DNA of 64,000 nucleotides from Arhodomonas aquaeolei DSM 8974 (GTDB lineage: Bacteria > Pseudomonadota > Gammaproteobacteria > Nitrococcales > Nitrococcaceae): the NCBI RefSeq assembly GCF_000374645.1, contig NZ_KB894801.1, positions 62,001-126,000 on the forward strand, read 5' to 3'. Positions 26,698-34,546 of this stretch are shown here, one piece after another. The translations under genes were made by a program, and so were the position numbers. Numbering within the stretch: the stretch's first letter is position 1; each line of letters starts with the position of its first letter. The notes beneath the pieces are model-generated. The model saw only the letters and a program-made list of their open reading frames with translations, made no database searches and was not told the origin of the DNA.

Positions 26698-27498
26698 ATG
26701 GATCAACTCCGCCCCCTGGTGGACATCGGGGTCAACCTTACCCACCGACGCTTCGCCGCGGACCGCGATGCGGTGATGGAACGGGCCCGCGCCGCCGGGG
26801 TGGAGACCATGGTGCTGACCGGTGTCGACGTGGCGGGCTCGCAGTCCGCCGCGGCGCTGGCCGCGGACGCGGCGGACTGCGTGAATACCGCCGGCGTCCA
26901 TCCCCATCACGCCTCGGACTGGGACGCGGACACCGCGGCAGCGGTCCGCGCCCTCGCCGGCCGGGCGAAGACCGTGGCCATCGGCGAGACCGGGCTCGAC
27001 TTCAACCGGGACTTCTCGCCACGCCGGGCGCAGGAAAATGCCTTCGCCGCGCAGCTGGAGCTCGCCGCCGAGCTCGGGCTTCCGGTCTTCCTCCATCAGC
27101 GCGACGCGGCCGAGCGTTTCACTGCGATCCTTGCGGACTATCGTGACGCCCTCCCCGGGGCGGTGGTGCACTGCTTTACCGACGGCCGCGACGTGCTCCA
27201 TCCCCTGCTCGACCTGGACTGCCACATCGGGGTCACCGGCTGGGTCTGCGACGAACGTCGCGGAAGCGCGCTGCGGGAATGCCTCGGCGATATCCCGGGG
27301 GACCGGCTGATGGTGGAGACGGATGCCCCTTTTCTGCCGCCCCGGGACATGCGGCCGAAACCGCCCCACGGACGCAACGAGCCGGCGTTTCTCGTCCACG
27401 TCGCCCGGCGCGTCGCCGATCTGCGCGGCGAGAGCGCGGAGGCGCTGGCCGAGGCGACGACGCGCAACGCCCGCGCGTTCTTCCGCCTCGAGGGCTGA
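26698..27498 (+). CDS. tatD: TatD family metal-dependent DNase
   Basis: A 266-residue TIM-barrel hydrolase close to E. coli TatD along its whole length. It has VDIGVNLTHRRF at the N-terminus (TatD proper has Asn where most relatives have His), GVHPHHASDWD, IGETGLDFNRDFS, HQRDAAERF, VVHCFTDG, GVTGWVCDERRG and METDAPFL. It is probably a metal-dependent 3'-5' exonuclease in DNA repair or degradation. The ATG at 26698 follows AACGGGAGCG. It converges on dusA with a one-base gap and is divergent from the acyl-CoA ligase. Confidence 0.93.
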   Translation: MDQLRPLVDIGVNLTHRRFAADRDAVMERARAAGVETMVLTGVDVAGSQSAAALAADAADCVNTAGVHPHHASDWDADTAAAVRALAGRAKTVAIGETGLDFNRDFSPRRAQENAFAAQLELAAELGLPVFLHQRDAAERFTAILADYRDALPGAVVHCFTDGRDVLHPLLDLDCHIGVTGWVCDERRGSALRECLGDIPGDRLMVETDAPFLPPRDMRPKPPHGRNEPAFLVHVARRVADLRGESAEALAEATTRNARAFFRLEG

Positions 27499-27499
27499 A

Positions 27500-28534
27500 T
27501 CAGGCAGCGGCGCCGGCGACGTGCTCCAGGGCGTCGGCGATCACGGCGGCGTCGGCGTCGCGCCGCGGCCCGTGTTCGCTGAGGTGGCGACGCCAGGCGC
27601 GGGCACCGGGCAGGCCCTGGAACAGCCCGACCAGGTGGCGGGTCATCCGCGAGAGGCGCTCACCCGCGGCGATCTCGCGGGCGACGTAGTCCATGTAGGC
27701 CTCGGCCACGGCGACCCGGTCCGGAACCGGCGTCGTCGCGCCGAAGACCCGGCGGTCCGCCTCGGCGAGCACGAAGGGGGTCTGGTAGGCGGCTCGGCCG
27801 ATCATCACCCCGTCGAAGCGCGCCAGCAGTGCCTCGGCCTCGTCCAGGTCCATGACCCCGCCGTTCAGCACGACCTCCAGCCCCGGAAAGGCCGCGCGCA
27901 GCCGCTCGACCCGGTCATAGTCCAGCGGCGGGATATTGCGGTTTTCCTTGGGGCTGAGTCCGTTCAGCCAGGCCTTTCGGGCGTGGATCGTGAATGAGGT
28001 GCAGCCGGCGCCCGCAACGGTCTCGACGAAACGGGCCAGGAAGGCCTCGCTGTCCTGGTGGTCGATACCGATGCGTGTCTTCACCGTCACCGGCAGCCGC
28101 GTGGCCGCACGCATGGCCGCGACCATCTCGGCGACCAGTGCCGGCTCGGCCATCAGGCAGGCCCCGAAGCGCCCGGACTGGACGCGGTCGCTGGGGCAGC
28201 CGCAGTTGAGGTCGACCTGGTCGTAGCCCCACCGTTCGGCAAGCGCTGCGGCATGGGCGAGCTGCTCCGGGTCGGCACCGCCCACCTGCAGGGCGACCGG
28301 GTGCTCGCATGCGTCGAAGTGCAGGAAGCGCCCGGCGCGGCCGTGCCATAACGCCTGCGCCGGCACCATCTCGGTGTACAGGAGGGTCCGGCCGGTGATC
28401 AGCCGCATGAGGTAACGGTAATGCCGGTCAGTCCAGTCCATCATCGGCGCCACGGACAGGCGCCGGTCGGGATCCGGCCGGCGGCCCGTCGCCGCTGCGC
28501 TGCGGTGGGTATCGGTCTCGTGCTCGTTCGCCAT
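27500..28534 (-). CDS. dusA: tRNA-dihydrouridine(20/20a) synthase DusA
   Basis: FMN-dependent enzyme that reduces uridine 20/20a in the tRNA D-loop. The 344-residue protein has the Dus motifs SVAPMMDWTDRHYR (residues near 27), YTEMVPAQAL, DLNCGCPSDRV with the catalytic Cys, and FTIHARKAWLNGLSPKENR. The PPLDYDRV segment and the C-terminal HLVGLFQGLPGARAWRRHLS are characteristic of the DusA subfamily. I chose ATG at 28534 (MANEHETD), preceded by AGGAG at normal spacing. Confidence 0.94.
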   Translation of the reverse strand: MANEHETDTHRSAAATGRRPDPDRRLSVAPMMDWTDRHYRYLMRLITGRTLLYTEMVPAQALWHGRAGRFLHFDACEHPVALQVGGADPEQLAHAAALAERWGYDQVDLNCGCPSDRVQSGRFGACLMAEPALVAEMVAAMRAATRLPVTVKTRIGIDHQDSEAFLARFVETVAGAGCTSFTIHARKAWLNGLSPKENRNIPPLDYDRVERLRAAFPGLEVVLNGGVMDLDEAEALLARFDGVMIGRAAYQTPFVLAEADRRVFGATTPVPDRVAVAEAYMDYVAREIAAGERLSRMTRHLVGLFQGLPGARAWRRHLSEHGPRRDADAAVIADALEHVAGAAA

Positions 28535-28738
28535 CGGCTCCTGCGGGCTTCGCGGCTGGCGTGGCGGGCGATTGTACACCGGCCGGGCCTGTCGCTTCAG
28601 TAGGTGGCCTCCGTCGACGGCGCCGACGCAGTCCCGATCCCGTGGGCGCGGTTGCCGCGGTTATCGGCAGACGATGGTCCCCGCAGGCCGCCGGCTGTGG
28701 CAGACTGCGCCGCTAATCCGGCAAGAACCAGATCCATC

Positions 28739-28984
28739 ATGTCCTTTACCGGTCCAGTCGAGTTCTATACCACCGAGGGATGCGGTCTCTGCGAGGAGGC
28801 CATGGAGATGCTGCATCCGATCGCGCAACGGCTCGCCATCGATATCCAGGTCCGTGAGATCCTCGACGATGACGACTGGGAGGCACGCTACGGTATCCGC
28901 ATCCCGGTGTTGCGCCGTGGCGACACCGGCGCCGAGCTCGGCTGGCCGTTCGACGAGGCGGCGCTGTACCGGTTCCTCCTGTGA
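28739..28984 (+). CDS. Glutaredoxin-like thioredoxin-fold protein (DUF836 family)
   Basis: A small 81-residue protein with a redox CxxC (YTTEGCGLCEEAMEML, Cys at about 15 and 18) and the cis-Pro region RIPVLRRGDTG, matching the DUF836/glutaredoxin-like family of short single-domain thiol proteins. I chose the ATG at 28739; in-frame sequence further upstream is low-complexity and the family starts here. The stop overlaps the GTG of the following L,D-transpeptidase (GTGA), so the two are translationally coupled, which would fit thiol maintenance of a Cys-dependent partner, though the compartments differ. Confidence 0.83.
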   Translation: MSFTGPVEFYTTEGCGLCEEAMEMLHPIAQRLAIDIQVREILDDDDWEARYGIRIPVLRRGDTGAELGWPFDEAALYRFLL

Positions 28985-29523
28985 GCCCGCGCGGTGTGCT
29001 GCTCGCGCTGCTGTTCCTGGTGCTGGCGCCCGCGGCAGCGGCGGCCCCGTGGGTCCTCGTCGATACGGACCGTGACCTCGTGGAGGTGCGCGACGGCGGG
29101 CGTGTCGTCGATGTCTTCGAGGACATCTCCTGGGGCCGCGGCGGCGTCGCCGACCTCCACCTGAACGGTGACGACACCACGCCGACCGGGGATTACCGGG
29201 TCACGCGGATCGACCGTTCCAGCCGTTTCCACGTCTTCATCGGTCTTGATTATCCAACCCTGGAACACCTCTCGCGCGCCTATCAGCGCGGTGTGATTGA
29301 TAATGCGCGCTACCGCGAGCTGCGCGAGATCGCCTACGATGGCCGTCCACTGCCCCAGGACACGGTGCTCGGCGGCTACATCGGGCTGCACGGTCTTGGC
29401 CGCGCCGACCCCGAGTGGCATGAGCGCTTCCACTGGACCGAAGGGTGCATTGCGCTTACCGACGCACAGATCGACCGCCTTCTGGGCTATATTCACGAAG
29501 GCAGCCGTGTCGTCATTCGCTGA
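28981..29523 (+). CDS. Exported L,D-transpeptidase (YkuD domain)
   Basis: A 180-residue secreted protein. An N-terminal signal peptide (residues 1 to about 22, GVLLALLFLVLAPAAAAA) precedes a YkuD domain with His133-Gly-Leu-Gly and the nucleophile motif HWTEGCIALTDAQID near residue 150. The TEGC form is a recognised variant of the SHGC motif. In E. coli such periplasmic enzymes either make 3-3 cross-links or attach the Lpp lipoprotein to peptidoglycan. The next gene on the same strand, 144 bp away, is an Lpp-like lipoprotein with a C-terminal Lys, so Lpp attachment is an attractive role (inference). Confidence 0.88.
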   Translation: MSPRGVLLALLFLVLAPAAAAAPWVLVDTDRDLVEVRDGGRVVDVFEDISWGRGGVADLHLNGDDTTPTGDYRVTRIDRSSRFHVFIGLDYPTLEHLSRAYQRGVIDNARYRELREIAYDGRPLPQDTVLGGYIGLHGLGRADPEWHERFHWTEGCIALTDAQIDRLLGYIHEGSRVVIR

Positions 29524-29559
29524 CGGTAGCGCCGACACGACTGCCGGCCGCGGACAGGC

Positions 29560-29645
29560 TTGCAACGGCCGCGGTGAACAGTGATGATTGGGCCACATAA
29601 ACCGTCCGTCGGGCGGTTGAGCGACATTCGACCAAACCCTATGCA
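29560..29645 (+). promoter_or_regulatory. Candidate promoters for the Lpp-like gene
   Basis: Two sigma-70-like candidates lie in the gap: TTGCAA (29560-29565) - 17 bp - GATGAT (29583-29588), and TTGAGC (29617-29622) - 17 bp - TATGCA (29640-29645). Either would allow transcription of the lipoprotein separately from the transpeptidase. Which is used, if either, cannot be decided from sequence. Confidence 0.3.
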
Positions 29646-29667
29646 CGACAAGGCAAGGAGTTGCTCC

Positions 29668-29976
29668 ATGACTACCACGCTCAGCACTGCGCTCAAGATT
29701 TCCGCCGCTGCGGCCTCCATGGCCCTGCTCGTCGGCTGTGCCTCCCAGGCGCGTGAGGACATGAACGCGCGCATCGACGAGGCGATGATGACCGCCGAGG
29801 ACGCCCAGTCCACCGCCAACGAGGCCCAGTCCACGGCCAACGCCGCCATGGCCGCCGCCGAGGATGCACAGGCGACCGCCGACGATGCCATGAGCGCAGC
29901 CCAGGCCGCGCAGTCGACGGCGGACCAGAACGCCCAGAAGATCGATCGCATGTTCAAGAAGGCGATGTACAAGTAA
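29668..29976 (+). CDS. Lpp/OprI-like alanine-zipper outer membrane lipoprotein
   Basis: A 102-residue lipoprotein. The signal peptide ends at the lipobox LLVGC (Cys24), followed by Ser at position +3 after the acylated Cys, and no Asp at +2, consistent with outer-membrane sorting. The mature part is a heptad-like helix rich in Ala (repeats of AQSTANE / AEDAQAT / AQAAQST), as in Lpp and OprI trimeric zippers. The last residue is Lys (FKKAMYK), as in Braun lipoprotein where it links to peptidoglycan. A strong SD (AAGGCAAGGAG) precedes the ATG and a strong terminator follows, typical of a highly expressed structural lipoprotein. Confidence 0.87.
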   Translation: MTTTLSTALKISAAAASMALLVGCASQAREDMNARIDEAMMTAEDAQSTANEAQSTANAAMAAAEDAQATADDAMSAAQAAQSTADQNAQKIDRMFKKAMYK

Positions 29977-30000
29977 ACACGCCTTCCCGGCCGATCCAGG

Positions 30001-30029
30001 ACCCGCGCCCCTCTGGGCGCGGGTTTTTT
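30001..30029 (+). terminator. Intrinsic terminator after the Lpp-like gene
   Basis: Stem ACCCGCGCCC (30001-30010) / GGGCGCGGGT (30015-30024), loop CTCT, then an uninterrupted T-run to 30029. It is 24 bp after the stop codon and is the clearest intrinsic terminator in the window. Confidence 0.93.
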
Positions 30030-30066
30030 CGTCCGGGCCGACGGTCTCGACGCACAGGAACGCCCC

Positions 30067-31119
30067 ATGTCGCTGTTTCAACGCCTTCGCAACCGCTCCA
30101 CCACGCGCCGCGCCGGTGGTACCGGATATCGCCGGGGGATCGGGCTGGTCGGCGCGCTGATCGTCGTCGCCATCCTGGCGGTGGCCGGCCTCGGCTGGTA
30201 CTGGAGCCAGTCGCCGGCGGCCTTTGACGTGGTCGCGGCCACGGCGCAGCGCATGCCCGAGGGGCGCGATCCCCAGTCGGTACCCGGCAGCGTTACCACC
30301 GCCACGCTCATGAACGTCGCCGGCCGGCTGCTCGACAAGCCGGGCGGCTATATCGGCAACGACGTCATGCCCCCGGGCGTGATCATGGACAACATGCCGA
30401 ACTGGGAATTCGGTGTAATCGTGCAGGTCCGCGATCTGGCCCAGGCCCTGCGCAACGACATGAGCCGTTCACGCTCGCAGTCCACCGAGGACACGGACCT
30501 CGCCATCGCCGAGCCGCAGTTCAATTTTCCCTCGGACTCCTGGTGGTTCCCCGCCTCGGAGAAGGAGTACCGCAAGGGCATCGACGCGGTGGACCGGTAC
30601 TTCACGCGCCTCATCGACAAGGACAATGCGGACACCCAGTTCTACGCCCGTGCCGACAATCTCAACGCATGGCTGGGACTGGTCAACAAGCGTCTGGGCA
30701 GCCTCGCGCAGCGCCTGAGTGCCAGCGTCGGGGAATACCGCTACAACACCGATCTCGCCGGAGACCGGGCCGCCCGCCAGGCGACCCCGGGTCGCGGCGC
30801 TTCGGTGGTGGCGGAGACACCATGGCTGCAGATCGACGATGTCTTCTACGAGGCGCGGGGCAGCACCTGGGCGCTGATGCACTTTCTGCGCGCGGTACGC
30901 GTCGATTTCGCCGGGGTGCTCGAGGACAAGAACGCGGAGGCGAGCATGGATCAGATCATCCGCTCGCTGGAGCAGTCGCAGCGCCCGGTCTGGAGCCCGG
31001 TAGTGCTCAACGGCGATGGCTTCGGGCTGCTTGCCAACCATTCTCTCACTATGGCCTCCTACATCGCCCGGGCCAATGCAGCCATTATCGAGCTGCGCCG
31101 GCTCCTGAGCGAGGGCTGA
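30067..31119 (+). CDS. DUF2333 family protein
   Basis: A 350-residue protein with one N-terminal membrane segment (residues about 25-45, GLVGALIVVAILAVAGLGW) and a long soluble, presumably periplasmic, region. Conserved-looking stretches include LDKPGGYIGNDVMPPG, DNMPNWEFGVIVQVRD, FPSDSWWFPASEKEYRKG and the helical C-terminus ending IIELRRLLSEG, which match the DUF2333 family of gammaproteobacteria. No function is established. It follows the terminator of the Lpp-like gene and so has its own start of transcription. It converges on the glutamine amidotransferase gene 9 bp away. Confidence 0.82.
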   Translation: MSLFQRLRNRSTTRRAGGTGYRRGIGLVGALIVVAILAVAGLGWYWSQSPAAFDVVAATAQRMPEGRDPQSVPGSVTTATLMNVAGRLLDKPGGYIGNDVMPPGVIMDNMPNWEFGVIVQVRDLAQALRNDMSRSRSQSTEDTDLAIAEPQFNFPSDSWWFPASEKEYRKGIDAVDRYFTRLIDKDNADTQFYARADNLNAWLGLVNKRLGSLAQRLSASVGEYRYNTDLAGDRAARQATPGRGASVVAETPWLQIDDVFYEARGSTWALMHFLRAVRVDFAGVLEDKNAEASMDQIIRSLEQSQRPVWSPVVLNGDGFGLLANHSLTMASYIARANAAIIELRRLLSEG

Positions 31120-31128
31120 CGACAGGCC

Positions 31129-31968
31129 CTACCGGGTCACGCCACCGTGGCGGGGATGATGCAGCGGCAGCGGGGTGATCGCCCCGCGCGCCCCCGGCTC
31201 CACCCGCCGCGGCCGTCCTCCCTCGAAGACGATCATCTCCCCGGCCCGGATCGGGCTCCAGACCTCGTTGTCCGTGAGTGGCTGGGTCGCGATGACCGTC
31301 ACCACATCGTCCGGCGTGGTGACCTCGGCGAAATCCACGCACACCTCGGCGTCCCGCAGCCGCGCCTCGCCGAACGGCGCGCAGCGCGTCAGCCAATGCA
31401 GATGTGTCGAGCAGTAGGTGTGGAGCACCTGGCCGTCCGAGAGCAGCATATTGAATGTGCCCTGCTCCTGCAGGCGTGCACACAGCTGGCGCAGGTAGCG
31501 CCAGGCCGTCTCCCGCCGCCGCGGCGGCCGCGGGAACCGCTCCCTGAGCTCGCCGAGCAGCCAGCAGAAGGCGTACTCGCTGTCCGTGTTGCCAATGGGC
31601 CGGTAGTGACGCATGGGCCAGCGACGCACGCCCCGCAGGCGCCCGTTGTGGGCGAATGCCCAGGGCCGGCCCCAGAGCTCACGCTGGAATGGATGGGTGT
31701 TCTCCAGCGTGACCGGGCCATGGGTGCCCTGGCGGATGTGGCAGATGACGTTGCGGCTCTTGATGGAGTAACGCTGGATCAGCCTCGCCACCTCGGAGTC
31801 CGCGCTCGGTGCCGGGTCGTGGAAGATGCGGCAGCCGCGATCCTCGTAAAAGGCGATCCCCCAGCCGTCCCGGTGGGGCCCGGTGAGGCCGCCACGCTGC
31901 ATCAGTCCGGTGAAGCTGAAGCAGATATCGGTGGGGACGTTCGCGCTCATGCCCAGCAGCTCGCACAT
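31129..31968 (-). CDS. Class II glutamine amidotransferase (YafJ-like)
   Basis: A 279-residue Ntn-type amidotransferase. The catalytic Cys is the second residue (MCELLGMS), exposed after Met removal. HRDGWGIAFYEDRG, HIRQGTHGPVTLENTHPF and FAHNGRL are the glutamine-binding and oxyanion motifs. The protein has only the glutaminase domain, like E. coli YafJ and the DUF3412-linked family, so the amide acceptor is unknown. The start is 14 bp downstream of the CoA pyrophosphatase stop on the same strand, so the two are probably co-transcribed. Confidence 0.9.
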   Translation of the reverse strand: MCELLGMSANVPTDICFSFTGLMQRGGLTGPHRDGWGIAFYEDRGCRIFHDPAPSADSEVARLIQRYSIKSRNVICHIRQGTHGPVTLENTHPFQRELWGRPWAFAHNGRLRGVRRWPMRHYRPIGNTDSEYAFCWLLGELRERFPRPPRRRETAWRYLRQLCARLQEQGTFNMLLSDGQVLHTYCSTHLHWLTRCAPFGEARLRDAEVCVDFAEVTTPDDVVTVIATQPLTDNEVWSPIRAGEMIVFEGGRPRRVEPGARGAITPLPLHHPRHGGVTR

Positions 31969-31982
31969 GGTATCGCGGCGCC

Positions 31983-32588
31983 TCAGGGGGTCTCGGGGGC
32001 TTCGGGGCAATCGGCAAGCAGGCGGTACAGGTCGCGGAGGATCGCCGCGGTCGCGCCCCAGATGTAGTAGTCCCGGTACGGGATCGCGCACAGGCGGTAG
32101 CGACGTCCGCCGTGGCTGACCGGGTGTGGGCGGTGGTTGGTCACGTCGAGCACATACTGGAGCGGCACCTCGAAGATCTCGTCCACCTCCACCGGGTCCG
32201 GTACCAGGTGCGCCTGCGGATCCACCAGTCCTACCCAGGGCTGGATGCGGAAACCGGTGCCGGTGGGATACTCGGGCAGCGATCCGAGCAGCTCGACCGA
32301 CGTCTGCGACAGACCGATCTCTTCCTCCGCCTCGCGCAGGGCGGCGGCCAGACTGGACGGGTCGTGCGGTTCGATGCGTCCGCCCGGAAAACTGATCTGC
32401 CCCGCATGGGCACGGAGGTGGGGCGTGCGGCGTGTGAGGATCAGGTGCAGGCCCTCGGGGCGCTCGACCAGTGGCACGAGCACGGCGGCGGGATGCAGCG
32501 GGGCGTCCTCCGGGATCGCGGCGCGGACCGGCATGCGAGCCGCGGCGAAGCGCTCTCTCACCCAGCAGGACTGAACCGGAACGGTCAT
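31983..32588 (-). CDS. NUDIX CoA pyrophosphatase (NudL/YeaB-like)
   Basis: A NUDIX hydrolase that would cleave CoA to 4'-phosphopantetheine and 3',5'-ADP. The NUDIX box is complete (GGRIEPHDPSSLAAALREAEEEIGL region) and is preceded by LTRRTPHLRAHAGQISFPG, the UPF0035 signature specific for CoA pyrophosphatases. Two ATGs are close together. I chose the second (32588, MTVPVQS, 201 residues) because AAGG lies 5 bases before it, whereas the first (32600) has no SD. A perfect TATAAT lies just upstream (32618-32623). Confidence 0.9.
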   Translation of the reverse strand: MTVPVQSCWVRERFAAARMPVRAAIPEDAPLHPAAVLVPLVERPEGLHLILTRRTPHLRAHAGQISFPGGRIEPHDPSSLAAALREAEEEIGLSQTSVELLGSLPEYPTGTGFRIQPWVGLVDPQAHLVPDPVEVDEIFEVPLQYVLDVTNHRPHPVSHGGRRYRLCAIPYRDYYIWGATAAILRDLYRLLADCPEAPETP

Positions 32589-32617
32589 GGGTACCTTCAT
32601 GCAAACGTAATACGAGG

Positions 32618-32623
32618 ATTATA
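32618..32623 (-). promoter_or_regulatory. Candidate -10 box for the CoA pyrophosphatase gene
   Basis: TATAAT on the minus strand, 30 bases upstream of the preferred ATG at 32588, giving a leader of about 23 nt. No convincing -35 box is visible. Confidence 0.4.
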
Positions 32624-32694
32624 AGGCTTCGTCGCGCCGACGACAGGACCGTTCGCTCCCGTGGGGAGGACGTGCCTCGGGGGACAAATTCAGT

Positions 32695-32700
32695 CATAAT
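32695..32700 (+). promoter_or_regulatory. Candidate -10 box for the outer-membrane barrel gene
   Basis: CATAAT on the plus strand 32 bases before the ATG at 32733, within a short AT-richer stretch (ACAAATTCAGTCATAAT). No convincing -35 box is visible. Confidence 0.3.
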
Positions 32701-32732
32701 GGGGTCGGATTCCGAGGACTAACGGCCCGGCC

Positions 32733-33332
32733 ATGCGTTATCTCAACGGTATACTGGGGACATTGGCGATTCTGGCGGCTACCACCGGGCCGGCGGCGGC
32801 CGGTGACGTGTGGCACAGCCCCATGCGCCCGCAGCTCGAGCTCACCACCGAGCTGAGCGAGGCGCTGGATGTCCGTTTCGGAATCAGCACGGACACGGAT
32901 CCAACGGTGGGCAGCGGCTGGCGGGGCTATGTCCCCACCGGGCGGCAGGGGCTCGGGGCATCGGCGATGGTGGACTGGGAATTCCCCGCCGCCTCCGGCG
33001 TACGCCTCACTGGCGGCGCCTTCTACGGCAATTCCGACTGGGGCTGGCAGGAGAGCCGCGCGCGCATGGACGACGGTCATGACGCGACCAGCTACGGATT
33101 CGACAGCAGCGGTGACTGGACGCCCTACCTCGGTCTGGGCTGGGACCAGCACTTCGGCGAGGACAGCCGGCTGGGGCTGCAGCTCGACATGGGCGTGAAG
33201 TTCGAGGGCGTCACGGACCTCGACCGCAACGATCAGCTCGATCGTATGCGCGAGGAGGCGGCACTGAGCACGCAGTTCGAAAGCTTCCGCTACGTCCCGA
33301 TGTTCTCCGCCGGGGTCGAGTACCGGTTCTGA
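32733..33332 (+). CDS. Predicted small outer-membrane beta-barrel protein
   Basis: A 199-residue protein with a signal peptide (residues 1 to about 23, GILGTLAILAATTGPAAAG) and a beta-strand-rich mature part with alternating polar and aromatic residues. The C-terminal residue is Phe in VEYRF, the usual BAM recognition signature of outer-membrane barrels. Repeated strand-like segments such as GLGASAMVDWEF, RLTGGAFYGN, YLGLGWDQHF and GLQLDMGVKFEG suggest an eight-stranded OmpW/OmpA-sized barrel. I do not recognise a specific family. It converges on cheV with 12 bp between stops. Confidence 0.72.
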   Translation: MRYLNGILGTLAILAATTGPAAAGDVWHSPMRPQLELTTELSEALDVRFGISTDTDPTVGSGWRGYVPTGRQGLGASAMVDWEFPAASGVRLTGGAFYGNSDWGWQESRARMDDGHDATSYGFDSSGDWTPYLGLGWDQHFGEDSRLGLQLDMGVKFEGVTDLDRNDQLDRMREEAALSTQFESFRYVPMFSAGVEYRF

Positions 33333-33344
33333 TCGCGGGCGTCG

Positions 33345-34259
33345 TCAGCCGGCGACGCCCTCGCCCTCCTCCAGCATCGCGTTCACGTAACGGCCCAGCT
33401 CGCTGGCGTCGAACTTCGCCAGGAAGTCGTCCGCACCAACCTTCTCGACCATCGCCCGGTTGAATACGCCGGACAGCGAGCTGTGGAGCAGGATCTTCAG
33501 ACCGCGCAGGCGTTCGTCGGATCGGATCCGGCTGGTCAGGGTGTAACCGTCCATGCGGGGCATCTCGATATCGGAGATCACGAGCGCGACCGAGGCCAGT
33601 GTTTCCTCGTCCGTGTCGTGCAGCCACTCCAGGGCCTCCTCGCCGTTCTTGGCCACGGTCACGTCCCAGCCCGAGGGCTCGAGCGTGCGCCGGATCTGGT
33701 TGCGGGCGACGCTGGAGTCGTCCACCACCAGCAAGCGGTTGCGCTGGGCGGGCGCGGTGCTGTGCTGGAAGTCCACATCCAGGGGCACCGGATCGCCCAT
33801 GACCTCCGCCAGGACCTTTTCCACGTCGAGGATCTGCACGAGGACACCGTCGACGCGGGTTACCGCGGTAACGTAGCCGCGGTCGGCAATGTGCTGGGGA
33901 GGCGGGAGGACATCCTCCCAGCTGACGTTGACGATGCGGTCCACCTCGTCGACGAGGAAGCCCTGTACCGCCCGGTTGTACTCCGTGATCACCACCGAGC
34001 TGGCGTCCCCGTGCTCCGTGGAGCGGATCGCCTGGGCGAGATCGATGATCGGGATGGTCTGCCCCCGCAGGTGCGCGATACCGCGCACGCCTGGGCGGGA
34101 GTCCGGCATGACCGTCACGCGGGGTGAGCGTATCACCTCGCGGATCTTGAACACGTTGATCCCGAAGTGTCGCCGCCCGATCTTGAACAGCAGCATCTCG
34201 AAGCGGTTGTGTCCCGCCAGCTGAGTGCGCTGATCGATGCTGCCCATAGCCTTGGCCAT
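33345..34259 (-). CDS. cheV: Chemotaxis coupling protein CheV (CheW-receiver fusion)
   Basis: A 304-residue CheV. The N-terminal CheW-like domain (residues about 15-165; FEMLLFKIGRRHFGINVFKIREVI, PGVRGIAHLRGQTIPIIDLA, FLVDEVDRIVNVSWEDV) is followed by a receiver domain with acidic pocket and phospho-acceptor Asp in LVISDIEMPRMDGY and the switch Ser/Lys region (LLHSSLSG, DFLAKFD). CheV couples receptors to CheA and adapts through phosphorylation. I chose the ATG at 34259 (MAKAMGS). A sigma-28-like promoter lies 43-69 bases upstream. No other chemotaxis gene is in the window. Confidence 0.94.
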   Translation of the reverse strand: MAKAMGSIDQRTQLAGHNRFEMLLFKIGRRHFGINVFKIREVIRSPRVTVMPDSRPGVRGIAHLRGQTIPIIDLAQAIRSTEHGDASSVVITEYNRAVQGFLVDEVDRIVNVSWEDVLPPPQHIADRGYVTAVTRVDGVLVQILDVEKVLAEVMGDPVPLDVDFQHSTAPAQRNRLLVVDDSSVARNQIRRTLEPSGWDVTVAKNGEEALEWLHDTDEETLASVALVISDIEMPRMDGYTLTSRIRSDERLRGLKILLHSSLSGVFNRAMVEKVGADDFLAKFDASELGRYVNAMLEEGEGVAG

Positions 34260-34301
34260 ATGATTGCCCCCGTCCCGTCCAGTTGATCCCCGACGACCAT
34301 T

Positions 34302-34328
34302 ATATCGGCCGTGGATCGATGGGCTATA
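34302..34328 (-). promoter_or_regulatory. Candidate sigma-28 (FliA) promoter of cheV
   Basis: On the minus strand TATAGCCC (34321-34328), 11 bp, then GCCGATAT (34302-34309). The consensus is TAAAGTTT-N11-GCCGATAA, so the -10 matches 7 of 8, the -35 about 4 of 8 and the spacing is exact. The leader would be about 35 nt. A caveat is that the same stretch also contains TATAAT (34299-34304), a possible sigma-70 -10. The -35 overlaps a perfect palindrome GGGCTATAGCCC (34321-34332). Confidence 0.5.
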
Positions 34329-34330
34329 GC

Positions 34331-34349
34331 CCTTCCGGCTCACGGAAGG
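34331..34349. repeat. 7-bp perfect hairpin upstream of cheV
   Basis: CCTTCCG (34331-34337), loop GCTCA, CGGAAGG (34343-34349), directly beside the GGGCTATAGCCC palindrome. The remaining sequence to the divergent diguanylate cyclase gene (34350-34546) shows no other clear feature. Confidence 0.45.
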
Positions 34350-34546
34350 CCGTATCCGGAAAGCCGCCCCCGCGGTGGCCGTCCACGAACGGACATAACC
34401 CGTGCCGCACACGCCGGGCGGTGTCACATGCCGTTTGCGTTCTCCAGCCGGGACCGGTACATGTGCAGTGAAGGGGGGTGGCGCACGGATATTCGCCACT
34501 CTGTGATACGCGCTGACGAAGCGCTTCGCTCCAGGGGTGCGAGTCC

